A stretch of 64,000 nucleotides of DNA from Hyphomonadaceae bacterium BL14 (lineage in GTDB: Bacteria; Pseudomonadota; Alphaproteobacteria; Caulobacterales; Maricaulaceae): positions 1,127,765 through 1,191,764 of the forward strand of contig CP091242.1 in NCBI GenBank assembly GCA_027627705.1, in the 5' to 3' direction. A program made the position numbers and the translations under genes. The notes below the pieces were generated by a model. It made no database searches, was not told where the DNA came from, and was given only the letters and a program-made list of their open reading frames with translations. Numbering within the stretch: the first letter of the stretch is position 1; every line of letters begins with the position of its first letter. Positions 1 through 8,075 of the stretch are shown piece after piece.

Positions 1-382
1 GCTGCAGGGCCGGATCATAGGCGGCGGCGTTGACGGCCTGGGGATCGTCGAGGTCCACGCCGGCCTCGCGCATCATGTCGAGGAAGACCGGCAGGACCGC
101 CACAGTCATGGCCAGAATCCCAGCAGCAAACTTGGCCAGCCAGGCGACCAGCAGCGGGACCACCGCCATGTCCACCCGCCGCCCGGCATGGCGCAGGCGG
201 TTGATGTGCGCGGCGAGCACAAAGAAGGCGACGAGCGGCCATAGGATGGTACCCTGCACGCCCAGAAGGCTCAGCCGCACAAAGTCCACCGCCGCAATCA
301 GGCCCAGCGCGATCCAGTACTGGTCCGCGTCAGCGCGCTGGTTAGGCAGGAAGGCGGCGGCGAAAGGCAGGCGGGAGATCAC
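1..382 (-). CDS. DUF805-like membrane protein, C-terminus cut by window edge
   Basis: This leftward frame stays open to the window edge, so the C-terminus is missing. The visible part has hydrophobic stretches separated by the charged segment HINRLRHAGR, which resembles the conserved loop of DUF805 inner-membrane proteins. The next gene on the same strand is a clearer DUF805 member, so the two may be tandem paralogues. The start is uncertain: a GTG at 382 (VISRLPF) is proposed because it precedes the first conserved-looking residues, but no good ribosome-binding site is seen and the frame is open further upstream. A hairpin with a T-rich tail at 480-510 separates it from the upstream gene, which suggests its own promoter. 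Function is unknown. Confidence 0.5.
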   Translation of the reverse strand, partial: MISRLPFAAAFLPNQRADADQYWIALGLIAAVDFVRLSLLGVQGTILWPLVAFFVLAAHINRLRHAGRRVDMAVVPLLVAWLAKFAAGILAMTVAVLPVFLDMMREAGVDLDDPQAVNAAAYDPALQ

Positions 383-479
383 AGGTCTGACACCGGGTTC
401 AGCGCGAAGTGCGCCCGCGACGCTCGCGGGATTGCATGAGACAGGGTATGGGGCGCGCCCGCCCCCGGTTCAAGACAAA

Positions 480-510
480 CCGGCACCCGGAGCAAGCCTC
501 CGGGTGCCGG
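480..510 (-). terminator. Rho-independent terminator after the DUF805 gene
   Basis: A perfect 13-bp stem (CCGGCACCCGGAG paired with CTCCGGGTGCCGG) encloses a 5-nt loop. Read on the minus strand it is followed by TTTGTCTTG. It lies 21 nt past the stop of the gene at 532-1017. Confidence 0.7.
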
Positions 511-531
511 GATCAGGCGTTCGGGATGGGG

Positions 532-1017
532 TTAGGCTGGCTGGTCAGGGGTCGCTGGGGGCGGCGGCGGGGCCGGAACGGGTCCGAACCGGTTGTCGGC
601 CGGATCGCCTTTGATCACACCGGCCCAGATCGTGTAGCCCACCCAGACAAGAAAGCTGAGCAGGAAGAACAGGCTGGCACCGCCAGCCCCTGCGATGATG
701 GCGGCGACATCGGCATCGTCGCCATTGCCAGAAATCGCCGCGAACACCGCGCCGCCCACCATCACACCGCCGATAATGCCCAGCAGCAGCGAGACGCCCC
801 ACGGAATGGCGTGCAGCCAGGCGCTCTTGCCGGCGTCATGCAGGCGCTTGCCGTATACCGCGATGCCGACCCAGATCAGACCCAGCGAGATGATGAAGCC
901 CAGGATCGGAATGAAGCTGGCGACGATATTGCCTGCCAGCAGGATGAGGATTCCGATCCAGTATTCCTGCTGACCGATGCGCCCGTTCGGGCTGAACAGA
1001 AGGTGGGTGATGTTCAT
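532..1017 (-). CDS. DUF805 family inner-membrane protein
   Basis: A 161-residue protein. It begins MNITHLLFSPNGRIGQQEYW, matching the DUF805 opening in which a short amphipathic start and a GR-x-x-R/Q-x-x-YW motif precede the first membrane segment. Several hydrophobic segments follow, with the family loop YGKRLHDAGKSAW near residues 60-75. The C-terminus is rich in proline. The ATG at 1017 is chosen over an upstream in-frame start because GGGGAG sits 9 nt before it and the family motif begins there. The gene stands alone between pccA and a terminator. DUF805 proteins are poorly characterised; no specific role is claimed. Confidence 0.85.
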   Translation of the reverse strand: MNITHLLFSPNGRIGQQEYWIGILILLAGNIVASFIPILGFIISLGLIWVGIAVYGKRLHDAGKSAWLHAIPWGVSLLLGIIGGVMVGGAVFAAISGNGDDADVAAIIAGAGGASLFFLLSFLVWVGYTIWAGVIKGDPADNRFGPVPAPPPPPATPDQPA

Positions 1018-1093
1018 GGCGGCGTTCTCCCCGAAATGATTCCTCCTGCCAGAGTCCCCGCGCGGGCGCGCTAAGTCAACGAACGGCGTGGCG

Positions 1094-3124
1094 CTATTCA
1101 AACTCCACCAGCAGATCATCCGCCGCCACACTGGCACCCGGCGTGGCGTGAATGGCCTTGACCACGCCGTCGCGTTCCGCGCGCAAGACGTTTTCCATCT
1201 TCATGGCTTCGACCACCAGCAGCGGCTCGCCAGCCTTCACGTCCTGACCGGCCGCGACCGCGACCGAAACCACCAGGCCCGGCATGGGGCTGAGCACTTG
1301 CTTTGCCGTGTCGGCGGCTTCCTTTTCAGGCAGGCGCGCATAGAGCTCGGCCACGCGCGGCGCGCAGACAATCGTCTTGGCTGCATAGCCGCGATGGCGC
1401 AGCTGATAGCCTTCCAGCAGTTCAGCCAGGAAGACAGCGAAGGTCTCGTCATCGAGATGCGCGTCAAACACCGGCTGACCCGGCAGCCAGGCGGTGGTCA
1501 AGCGCATGCGTTCGGCCTTCAGCGCCGGAATCCAGATCTCAGCCGTTGTGGGCTCCGCTTCCAGCGCGCCGGCACCCAGTGTGATCTCCACATCGAATCG
1601 CTGGCCATCGAGCAGCACGGACCATTCATGCACCCGCCCGGGCGCGGGCGGCGGGGTCAGGCGTCCGCTTACGCCCGCAGCGCGCTCGGTGAAAACCGTG
1701 TGCACATAGGCTGCTGCCGCTGTCATCCAGCGCAATTGCGCTTCGCGCGGCGCGGTCCCTTTGAAACCTTCAGGGAAGTGCTGCTCGATATATCCGGTAT
1801 GGATCCGCCCGGCGCGAAAGTCCGGCTCTTCCAGCACGGCTGACAGGAATGGCGCATTGGACTGCAGCCCTTCGACATGCAGCCGGTCCAGCGACACGCT
1901 CAGCGCCTCGATGGCCGCCTCGCGGGTTTTGCCGTAGCCGATGACCTTGGCGATCATCGGATCGTAGAACAGCGAGATTTCATCGCCTTCGCGCACCCCC
2001 GCATCGATGCGCAGGCGGCCCGGTCCCGCCTCGCCTTCGACAGGCTGGATATACCGCTTGAGCCGACCGATAGAGGGCAGGAAGCCGCGATACGGGTCCT
2101 CGGCATAGAGGCGCGCTTCCACCGCCCAGCCCTTGATGCGCATGTCGGCTTGCGTGAACCCCAGCTCTTCGCCGGCGGCGACGCGGATCATCTGCTCGAC
2201 CAGATCAATATCGTGGGTGAGCTCGGTGACCGGATGCTCCACCTGCAGGCGGGTGTTCATTTCCAGAAAGTAGAAGCTCTTGTCGGGCGCAACGATGAAC
2301 TCCACCGTGCCCGCGCTGTCGTAATTGACGGCCTTGGACAGGGCGACCGCCTGTTCGCCCATCTTGCGCCGGGTCGCCGCGTCGAGAAACGGCGACGGCG
2401 CTTCTTCCAGGACTTTCTGATTGCGGCGCTGCACCGAGCATTCGCGCTCGTTGAGGTGAATGACATGGCCGTGCTTGTCGCCAAGGACCTGGATTTCGAT
2501 ATGGCGCGGGCGCTCGATGAACTTCTCTATCAGGATGCGGTCATCGCCAAACGAGGATTTGGCCTCGTTGCGTGCCGCCTGAAAGCCTTCGCGCACCTCG
2601 CCTTCGGAGCGGGCAATGCGCATGCCCTTGCCGCCGCCGCCCGCCGAGGCCTTGATCATCACCGGATAGCCGATGTCGTTGGCTACTTCGACGGCCTGCT
2701 GATCATCCATGATCTCGCCCTTGAAGCCGGGCACGGTGCTGACGCCGGCCTGGGCCGCGAGCTTTTTGGATTCAAGCTTGTCGCCCATCGCCGCGATGGC
2801 GTCCGGGTTCGGCCCGATCCAGGCGATGTTCTTCTCTGCCAACGCGCGCGGAAAGGCGGCGTTTTCAGACAGGAAGCCGAATCCGGGATGCACCGCATCG
2901 GTGCCCGTCTCAACGCAGGCGGCAATGATCTTGGTCATGTCCAGATAGGACTGGCCCGGCGCGGGCGGGCCGATGAACACAGCCTCGTCAGCCATCTGCA
3001 CGGCCAGCGTATCGGCGTCGGCTTCCGAATAGACAGCAACGGTGGGTATGCCCAGCCGCTTGCAGGTCTTGATGATCCGGACAGCAATCTCGCCGCGGTT
3101 GGCGATCAGGATTTTCTTGAACAT
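1094..3124 (-). CDS. pccA: Acetyl/propionyl-CoA carboxylase alpha subunit (biotin carboxylase-BCCP)
   Basis: A 676-residue biotin-dependent acyl-CoA carboxylase alpha chain. Residues about 1-450 form the biotin carboxylase half: N-terminus KKILIANRGEIAVRII, ATP-grasp glycine loop SAGGGGKGMR, and the catalytic region EMNTRLQVEHPVTE. The C-terminal lipoyl-like domain carries the biotin site EAMKMEN, with Lys642 the expected biotinylated residue. Length and order match PccA/AccA-type subunits, which pair with a separate carboxyltransferase beta subunit that is not in this window. The usual role is propionyl-CoA to methylmalonyl-CoA in odd-chain and branched amino-acid breakdown. Acetyl- or methylcrotonyl-CoA specificity cannot be excluded from this subunit alone. 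No strong ribosome-binding site precedes the ATG. Confidence 0.9.
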   Translation of the reverse strand: MFKKILIANRGEIAVRIIKTCKRLGIPTVAVYSEADADTLAVQMADEAVFIGPPAPGQSYLDMTKIIAACVETGTDAVHPGFGFLSENAAFPRALAEKNIAWIGPNPDAIAAMGDKLESKKLAAQAGVSTVPGFKGEIMDDQQAVEVANDIGYPVMIKASAGGGGKGMRIARSEGEVREGFQAARNEAKSSFGDDRILIEKFIERPRHIEIQVLGDKHGHVIHLNERECSVQRRNQKVLEEAPSPFLDAATRRKMGEQAVALSKAVNYDSAGTVEFIVAPDKSFYFLEMNTRLQVEHPVTELTHDIDLVEQMIRVAAGEELGFTQADMRIKGWAVEARLYAEDPYRGFLPSIGRLKRYIQPVEGEAGPGRLRIDAGVREGDEISLFYDPMIAKVIGYGKTREAAIEALSVSLDRLHVEGLQSNAPFLSAVLEEPDFRAGRIHTGYIEQHFPEGFKGTAPREAQLRWMTAAAAYVHTVFTERAAGVSGRLTPPPAPGRVHEWSVLLDGQRFDVEITLGAGALEAEPTTAEIWIPALKAERMRLTTAWLPGQPVFDAHLDDETFAVFLAELLEGYQLRHRGYAAKTIVCAPRVAELYARLPEKEAADTAKQVLSPMPGLVVSVAVAAGQDVKAGEPLLVVEAMKMENVLRAERDGVVKAIHATPGASVAADDLLVEFE

Positions 3125-3290
3125 GAATTGCGCCAGCCACGCTTGAAGGAAATGAGCACGGAAGCCGGTTTAGCGCGCCTGCGCACAAGGCGGCAAGCTG
3201 GGGCGCGCCGGACCGGCAGCTTGACGCGTGCGCCACCCATGGCCGAGCATCTGTGCAGGCCAGCCGGACAATGGCTGCGGGAGATCATAA

Positions 3291-4133
3291 ATGAGCACGA
3301 TTACAGTCACGCCGTCAGGTGCCACGCTGGGCGCATCGGTGACAGGCGTCGACCTGACCAGGCCGCTTGACCCTGGGACCATCGCCGCGATTCGCGCTGC
3401 CTGGCTGGAGCATCTGGTGCTCGCCTTCCCCGGCCAGAAGATGAGCCATGACGATCTGGAGCGCTTCACACAGTATTTCGGGCCATTCGGCGATGATCCT
3501 TTCATCGCCCCCCTGCCCGATCGCCCCCGCATCATCGAGGTCAAACGCGAGGCGCATGAAAAGGCGTCGGTGTTCGCCGCGGCCTGGCATTCTGACTGGA
3601 GCTTTCAGGACACGCCGCCCGCCGCCACCATTCTGCATTCCAAAATCATCCCGCCGGCGGGCGGCGACACGCTGTTCTGCAATGGCTATGCGGCCTATGA
3701 CGCGCTTTCCGATGCCACGAAGGCCCGCATCGAGGGCTTGCAGGCGGTGCATTCGGCGGCGCTGGCTTACGCGCCTGACGGCGTCTACGGCTCCATGGAC
3801 GGGCCGGACCGGTCCATGACCATCCGCGCCGACGAGCGCGCCCGCGCCGCGCGCCTGCATCCGGTGGTGAAAACCCACCCTGAAACAGGGCGCAAGACCC
3901 TGTTCGTCAATCCCGGCTATGTGCGCACGATTGAGGGCCTGAGCGATGAAGAGGCCTTCTTCCTGCTCATCGAGCTCTATCAGGCCGCCCATGACGAGCG
4001 CGTCGTCTACCGCCATGTGTGGGAGCCGGATATGCTGCTCATGTGGGATAATCGCTGCACCCAGCACATGGCCACGGGCGGCTATGCCGGCCATGCCCGG
4101 CTTCTGCACCGCACCACGGTGGCGGGACCCTAG
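3291..4133 (+). CDS. TauD/TfdA-family 2-oxoglutarate-dependent dioxygenase
   Basis: A 280-residue protein of the TauD/TfdA family of Fe(II)/2-oxoglutarate dioxygenases. The metal facial triad is visible as His100-x-Asp102 in WHSDWSF and His259 in TQHMATGG, with a 2-oxoglutarate-binding arginine expected at Arg270 or Arg274. Length is normal. GGGAG lies 7 nt before the ATG. Family members hydroxylate taurine, sulfonates, alkyl sulfates, 2,4-D or small carboxylates; the substrate here cannot be told, and no sulfonate transporter is next to it. The gene is divergent from pccA (166-bp gap), and its stop overlaps the stop of the converging CpcT-like gene in a CTAG. Confidence 0.88.
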   Translation: MSTITVTPSGATLGASVTGVDLTRPLDPGTIAAIRAAWLEHLVLAFPGQKMSHDDLERFTQYFGPFGDDPFIAPLPDRPRIIEVKREAHEKASVFAAAWHSDWSFQDTPPAATILHSKIIPPAGGDTLFCNGYAAYDALSDATKARIEGLQAVHSAALAYAPDGVYGSMDGPDRSMTIRADERARAARLHPVVKTHPETGRKTLFVNPGYVRTIEGLSDEEAFFLLIELYQAAHDERVVYRHVWEPDMLLMWDNRCTQHMATGGYAGHARLLHRTTVAGP

Positions 4134-4798
4134 TCGAGCAGGCGATCAAATTCATAGGCACCGGCGCCGGGGACCTTGAAGGCGAAGGCGCCGCCGTCGA
4201 GGCGTCCCGATTCGCTGTAGCGGACCTGCATCAAGCTGAGCTCGATACGAGCGTTGATCCCCATCTGCCGGCCGGATTGCGCCGTGATCACACAGGCGCT
4301 CTCATCGACTTCCAGCACAGTCACGCCACCCTCGCGAAAGACCGGCGCCAGGCGGCAGTCTTCAGGATAATCGATCAGATCATCCACGGTGAGACCGGTG
4401 AAATCGCTCCCGCCGGCGCGCCCCTCGAAGGCTTCGGGATTGCGGAAAGCGTAGAAATCCATACCGGTGAGCGGGCTGTCATGCTCTCGGATTTCGGAGT
4501 GGAACACCCACAGGCGCTGCCGGCTCACCGGCCCGTCCGGCCCGCCCGAGCGCCATTCCAGATACACCGCGTCGCCGGGAATGTGGGGCGTCTCCACCGG
4601 CACAAAGCGCGCGTGCTGCAGATCCAGCCAGTCATAGGGATGGCCCGGCGCAGGCGGGCGTTTCAGGCTCTCATCCGCCGCTTCGTACTGGGCGGTGTTG
4701 GACCAGGCCCCGGAAAGGAGACTCGCCAGAATTTCCCCCTCGGTCTCGATCTCCCCGGCCGATCCAGCGGCCAGAGCCAGCGCCAGCACCGTGATCAT
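4130..4798 (-). CDS. CpcT/CpeT-family protein, probably exported
   Basis: A 222-residue protein with a short hydrophobic start (MITVLALALAAGSAG) that may be a signal peptide. The body resembles CpcT/CpeT (DUF1001) proteins: an early LLSGAWSN segment, a central acidic/aromatic stretch, and a paired-cysteine region DCRLAPVFREGG...ESACVI where the family has a GC-x-x-x-W block. Cyanobacterial members attach phycobilins, but homologues in non-photosynthetic bacteria have no known job, and no bilin or phycobiliprotein gene is nearby. The ATG at 4798 is preferred to one at 4816 because GGAGGGAGA sits 7 nt before it, inside the longer reading. Assignment rests on remembered family pattern. Confidence 0.65.
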   Translation of the reverse strand: MITVLALALAAGSAGEIETEGEILASLLSGAWSNTAQYEAADESLKRPPAPGHPYDWLDLQHARFVPVETPHIPGDAVYLEWRSGGPDGPVSRQRLWVFHSEIREHDSPLTGMDFYAFRNPEAFEGRAGGSDFTGLTVDDLIDYPEDCRLAPVFREGGVTVLEVDESACVITAQSGRQMGINARIELSLMQVRYSESGRLDGGAFAFKVPGAGAYEFDRLLD

Positions 4799-4868
4799 GA
4801 CAGCGTCTCCCTCCATTGCACGTCAATCAAACCTGTCTAATGAGACGCGCAGGGGCAAATCCGCCCCC

Positions 4869-6296
4869 TCAAACCCCCGCCTCATCCAGAATCGCGATGG
4901 CGGCGCGTTCGCCTGATTCCATGGCCGCTTCCATGCCGGTGTGAAGATCGCCGGTGTGCTCGCCTGCAAAATGCAGCCGGCCCGCGGGCGCCAGGCGCGC
5001 ATCAGCCCAGCGGTGGGCCTCGCCCGGGCGCCAGTGCATGTATGCGCCGCCCGCCAGCGGGTTGGACTCTGTCCAGCGCTGCACATGGGCCAGTCGCACC
5101 CGGCCTTCGCTCGCCGGGCGGATAGCGGCGAGCGTATTGCGCGCCAGCACCTGCAGGCCCTCGTCATCCAGCGCATCTGCCGCCAGCGCGCCGCGGCCGT
5201 CGATCCAGGCGGTGAGCATGCCCGTGGGCGCACCATCGGCATCGCGCTGGGCGAAAATCCGGTTGAGAGGGGAGTCCGTCCACATGTCTGGTGCCAGTCC
5301 GTCCGACTCCCACCAGGGCTGTTGCGCTTCCAGATGCAGCTGCACGATGGGGGTGTAGGCCATCTCCTCGACCGCCTCGCGCGTCACCGGGTGCAGCGGT
5401 GCGTCCATATCCAGATTGCGCAGGGCGGAAAATGGGATGGTACAGACGGCAAAGTCCGCGCGCAGCTCCGCGCCATTATTGAGACGCACGCGCGCGCCCG
5501 CCTCATCCGCCTGTATCGCGCGCACGGTCTGGTTCAGGCGCACCTCATGCCTGAGCCGCGCCGCCATGCTTTCAGGCAGGCGCTGGGCACCGCCGACCAC
5601 TTGCTGCGACCCGCCCAGCGGACGCTCCTGTTCGTAGATGGCCAGCGACCGCCAGACATTGAGCATGGAGTAGCTCGCCAGATCGCGCCCGTTCAGGGTG
5701 GCATCCATCAGACGTAGCGCCTCGTCATTGGCACCCTGGCTGACGAGCCATTCGGCCGCCGCGATGTCATGGGCGGCAGAACCCGGATCGCGCCAGGCAT
5801 AGATGTCCTCCAGCGGATTGGCGCGCATGGCCAGGCCCATGAAAAGGCGGCTGGGCGGGATGGCACGCCAGGCTTCGGGCAGACCGTTCTGATCAGACGC
5901 CGCCCAGTCGCTGGCGCGGATCAGGGTCCCATTGACGCTGAGCACCTCGCCGAACCGGCTAGGCGGGAAGCCGGCGAAGCCCAGCCCGGCCTCCAGCGCG
6001 CGGGTGCGGAAGCGGGCATAGGTGGCTCCCACCTGCTGGCCGCCTGCTTCTGGCGCGCCGGGCAGATGATCCAGCGTCATCAGCCGCCCGCCAATGCGGC
6101 CCGAGGCTTCGAGCACGATGACGCTCAAACCCGCCTCTTCCAGCAAGAGCGCGGCGTGCAGGCCTGACAGCCCGGCACCAATGACGATCACGTCGGCGTC
6201 CTTTCGGCTCCGGTCCCCGCGCGGCCCGCAGCCGCCCAGCGCCACGGCGCCGGCACCCAAAAGTCCAGATAAGGCACTGCGCCGTGTTAGTTTCAT
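4869..6296 (-). CDS. Flavin-containing amine oxidase, Tat-exported lipoprotein
   Basis: A 475-residue FAD-dependent amine oxidoreductase of the monoamine oxidase type. The N-terminus MKLTRRSALSGLLG is a twin-arginine signal, followed by a lipobox ALGGC with Cys23, so the enzyme should be folded before export and anchored in the periplasm. The dinucleotide fold GAGLSG lies at 40-45 with the ribose-binding Glu63 and the following GRIGGRL. The C-terminal FAD motif reads FAGEHTGDLHTGMEAAMESG. Expected chemistry is oxidative deamination giving an aldehyde, ammonia and hydrogen peroxide; the amine is unknown. GGGGAG lies about 8 nt before the ATG at 6296, which is preferred to a longer reading. It is transcribed divergently from a TRAP transporter across 142 bp. 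Confidence 0.85.
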   Translation of the reverse strand: MKLTRRSALSGLLGAGAVALGGCGPRGDRSRKDADVIVIGAGLSGLHAALLLEEAGLSVIVLEASGRIGGRLMTLDHLPGAPEAGGQQVGATYARFRTRALEAGLGFAGFPPSRFGEVLSVNGTLIRASDWAASDQNGLPEAWRAIPPSRLFMGLAMRANPLEDIYAWRDPGSAAHDIAAAEWLVSQGANDEALRLMDATLNGRDLASYSMLNVWRSLAIYEQERPLGGSQQVVGGAQRLPESMAARLRHEVRLNQTVRAIQADEAGARVRLNNGAELRADFAVCTIPFSALRNLDMDAPLHPVTREAVEEMAYTPIVQLHLEAQQPWWESDGLAPDMWTDSPLNRIFAQRDADGAPTGMLTAWIDGRGALAADALDDEGLQVLARNTLAAIRPASEGRVRLAHVQRWTESNPLAGGAYMHWRPGEAHRWADARLAPAGRLHFAGEHTGDLHTGMEAAMESGERAAIAILDEAGV

Positions 6297-6365
6297 CGCT
6301 ATGCTCCCCAAGCTGCCTCCCTGGCGGCGGCGCGCAGTCCGCGCCTTGCCATCGGGGCCGAATTT

Positions 6366-6381
6366 AAATGTTATACCATTT
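6366..6381. promoter_or_regulatory. Operator-like near-palindrome between amine oxidase and TRAP genes
   Basis: AAATGTTATACCATTT is a near-perfect palindrome: five outer bases pair on each side, and the centre differs from ATGGTATACCAT by one base. Its form resembles sites of the GntR/FadR class (TGGTNNNACCA). It lies in an AT-rich patch of otherwise GC-rich DNA, 70 bp from the oxidase start and 58 bp from dctP, where one regulator could control both. No regulator gene is adjacent. This is inference from pattern only. Confidence 0.4.
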
Positions 6382-6438
6382 GAAGCCGGAGCCATGCGCA
6401 AGTCAAAAGCGCGCCCGGCGTCTGAAGGGGGAGCGGGG

Positions 6439-7539
6439 ATGCGCCGCAGACAGTTCATGGCCTTGGCCGCCGCGGCGGGCGCTGCGCCCTGGATCGCCGC
6501 CTGCGGCGACCGGCGTGATCCCGAGCGGCTCTATGGCCGGGCCGTTGCCCAGGCCCCGCCCCGCACCCCCTGGGATGCGCAATGGGCCAATTTCGAAGCC
6601 AACATCGCCGCCAACCCGTCGCTGAATTTCGAGTATTTCACCAAAGCGGAGCTCGGCGACGAGGAGCGTATGCTCCATGACCTGCGCCGCGGCCGCGCCC
6701 ATGTGGGCGGCATGAGCCTGCAGGGCCTGTCCTCCTCGATCCCTGAGCTGACCATCGCAATGGCACCATATCTGTTCGACAGCCAGGCCGAGGTGGACTT
6801 CGTCTATGACGAATTTCTGTTCGACATCACCGACGACCTGGCGCGCGCGCAGAATCTGCGGCTCTTGCAGTGGGTGGAAGTGGGCTGGACCCATGTGTTC
6901 GCCAACCGGCCCCTGAACCATCCCGACATGGCGGCGGGCCTGCGCATGCGCACCAGCCCCAACGCCGCCGCCCGCTTTTTCTGTGAAGCGGCCGGCATGG
7001 ATGCGATCCCGCTGGGCATTGCCGATGTAATCCCGGCCCTTCAGACCGGCCTGGTCCAGGGCGGGCTATCCAGCGCGGTCTTCCACTTCTTCTCGACGCT
7101 GGATCTGGCCGAGCATTTCACCCTGACGCGCCATTCCTACGACACCGGCGCGATCATCCTGAACAAGCCCTGGTATGAAGGTGCCAGCGACAGCCAGCGT
7201 GTCACCATCGATGCAGCCTGGGGCAGCCCCGCCTCGGCGCGCGCAGGCGTGCGGGTGCTGGATGATCTGGTGGTCGGCTGGATGCGTGACGGTGTCCAGC
7301 GCGGCCCGGACGGCCAGGTGGTGCGCGAGATTCGCACTACCAGCAGCGCACCGATCAATATCCACGAACTCAGCATCAGCGACCGCGCCGCCTGGCAGGC
7401 GGTGACCGGCAACGTGCTGGACCGCCTGGTCAACTCCATTGGCGGACGGGCGCGCGACTTCGCTGACCAGATCATGGCTGGCAAGGCCGAGTTCGCCCGT
7501 CGTGCCGCAGGCAGCTCGCAGCCGGAGGACCAGTCATGA
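6439..7539 (+). CDS. dctP: TRAP transporter substrate-binding protein (DctP family), Tat lipoprotein signal
   Basis: A 366-residue periplasmic binding protein of the DctP family. It opens MRRRQFMALA, a twin-arginine signal, and has a lipobox WIAAC with Cys22, unusual in sharing the export route of the neighbouring oxidase. Mature features include GLRMRTSPNAAARFF, which holds the conserved carboxylate-binding arginine, and the ALQTGLVQGG segment equivalent to the family ALQTGVVDG motif. DctP proteins usually bind organic acids, so a carboxylate ligand is expected. The ATG at 6439 is chosen over one at 6394 because the signal peptide starts there and a GGGGAGCGGGG stretch precedes it. Its stop overlaps dctQ by 4 nt. 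Confidence 0.88.
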   Translation: MRRRQFMALAAAAGAAPWIAACGDRRDPERLYGRAVAQAPPRTPWDAQWANFEANIAANPSLNFEYFTKAELGDEERMLHDLRRGRAHVGGMSLQGLSSSIPELTIAMAPYLFDSQAEVDFVYDEFLFDITDDLARAQNLRLLQWVEVGWTHVFANRPLNHPDMAAGLRMRTSPNAAARFFCEAAGMDAIPLGIADVIPALQTGLVQGGLSSAVFHFFSTLDLAEHFTLTRHSYDTGAIILNKPWYEGASDSQRVTIDAAWGSPASARAGVRVLDDLVVGWMRDGVQRGPDGQVVREIRTTSSAPINIHELSISDRAAWQAVTGNVLDRLVNSIGGRARDFADQIMAGKAEFARRAAGSSQPEDQS

Positions 7540-8075
7540 GAGGCCTCCTTACGGTCATCGGTGCTGCCGAGCGCTGGCTGACCATCGCCGCCTTTGCGCT
7601 GATGGCGCTGGCCCTGCTGGCCGATGTGATCTCGCGGCGGGTGTTTCTCACCGGCCTGATCGGGGCCACCGAGATCGCAGTGATCGGCATGGTCGCCGTG
7701 GCGATGTTCGGCATCGGCGTTGCGACCGACACAGGCGCCCATCTGCGTCCGCGCCTGTTTGATTTCCTCATCCCCGCATCCTTCGAGCCTGTCCTCGACC
7801 GCCTGGTCAGCGCCGTGACGGCGGCTTTCTTCGTGGTATTCGCAGGCCTCGCCGTGTGGATGGTCATCGAAAGCGTGATCCTGAGCGACCGGACCGAAAT
7901 CCTGCGCCTGCCGATCTGGACGCTGCAGGTGATGATCGCCGCCGCCTTCATCACCAACTTCATCCGCTTCGCGGCCTATGCCCTCGATCCGGGCCTGAAG
8001 CCGAGCGAGTTCATCGAAGACATCAAGGACGCGGCCGCCGATGCGGTGGACCTGCCGGACGGGGAACCGCGCTGA
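7536..8075 (+). CDS. dctQ: TRAP transporter small permease (DctQ family)
   Basis: A 179-residue membrane protein with about four hydrophobic segments, as expected of the TRAP small permease, which helps couple the binding protein to the large permease. An RRVF segment follows the first membrane helix, and an acidic tail rich in Asp/Ala ends the protein. It overlaps dctP by ATGA and touches dctM through TGATG, so the three are translationally coupled. Sequence alone does not show the substrate. Confidence 0.85.
   Translation: MRGLLTVIGAAERWLTIAAFALMALALLADVISRRVFLTGLIGATEIAVIGMVAVAMFGIGVATDTGAHLRPRLFDFLIPASFEPVLDRLVSAVTAAFFVVFAGLAVWMVIESVILSDRTEILRLPIWTLQVMIAAAFITNFIRFAAYALDPGLKPSEFIEDIKDAAADAVDLPDGEPR

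Noticed and set aside
30..1074. Overlapping rightward frames across the left edge
   Set aside because: Low-complexity Arg/Ala/Ser/Pro sequences without motifs; the opposite strand has hydrophobic DUF805-like proteins and a matching terminator.
3125..3290. Promoter boxes for the TauD-like gene
   Set aside because: The best pair (TTGAAG and GTTTAG) has 19-bp spacing and poor -10 match; not supportable.
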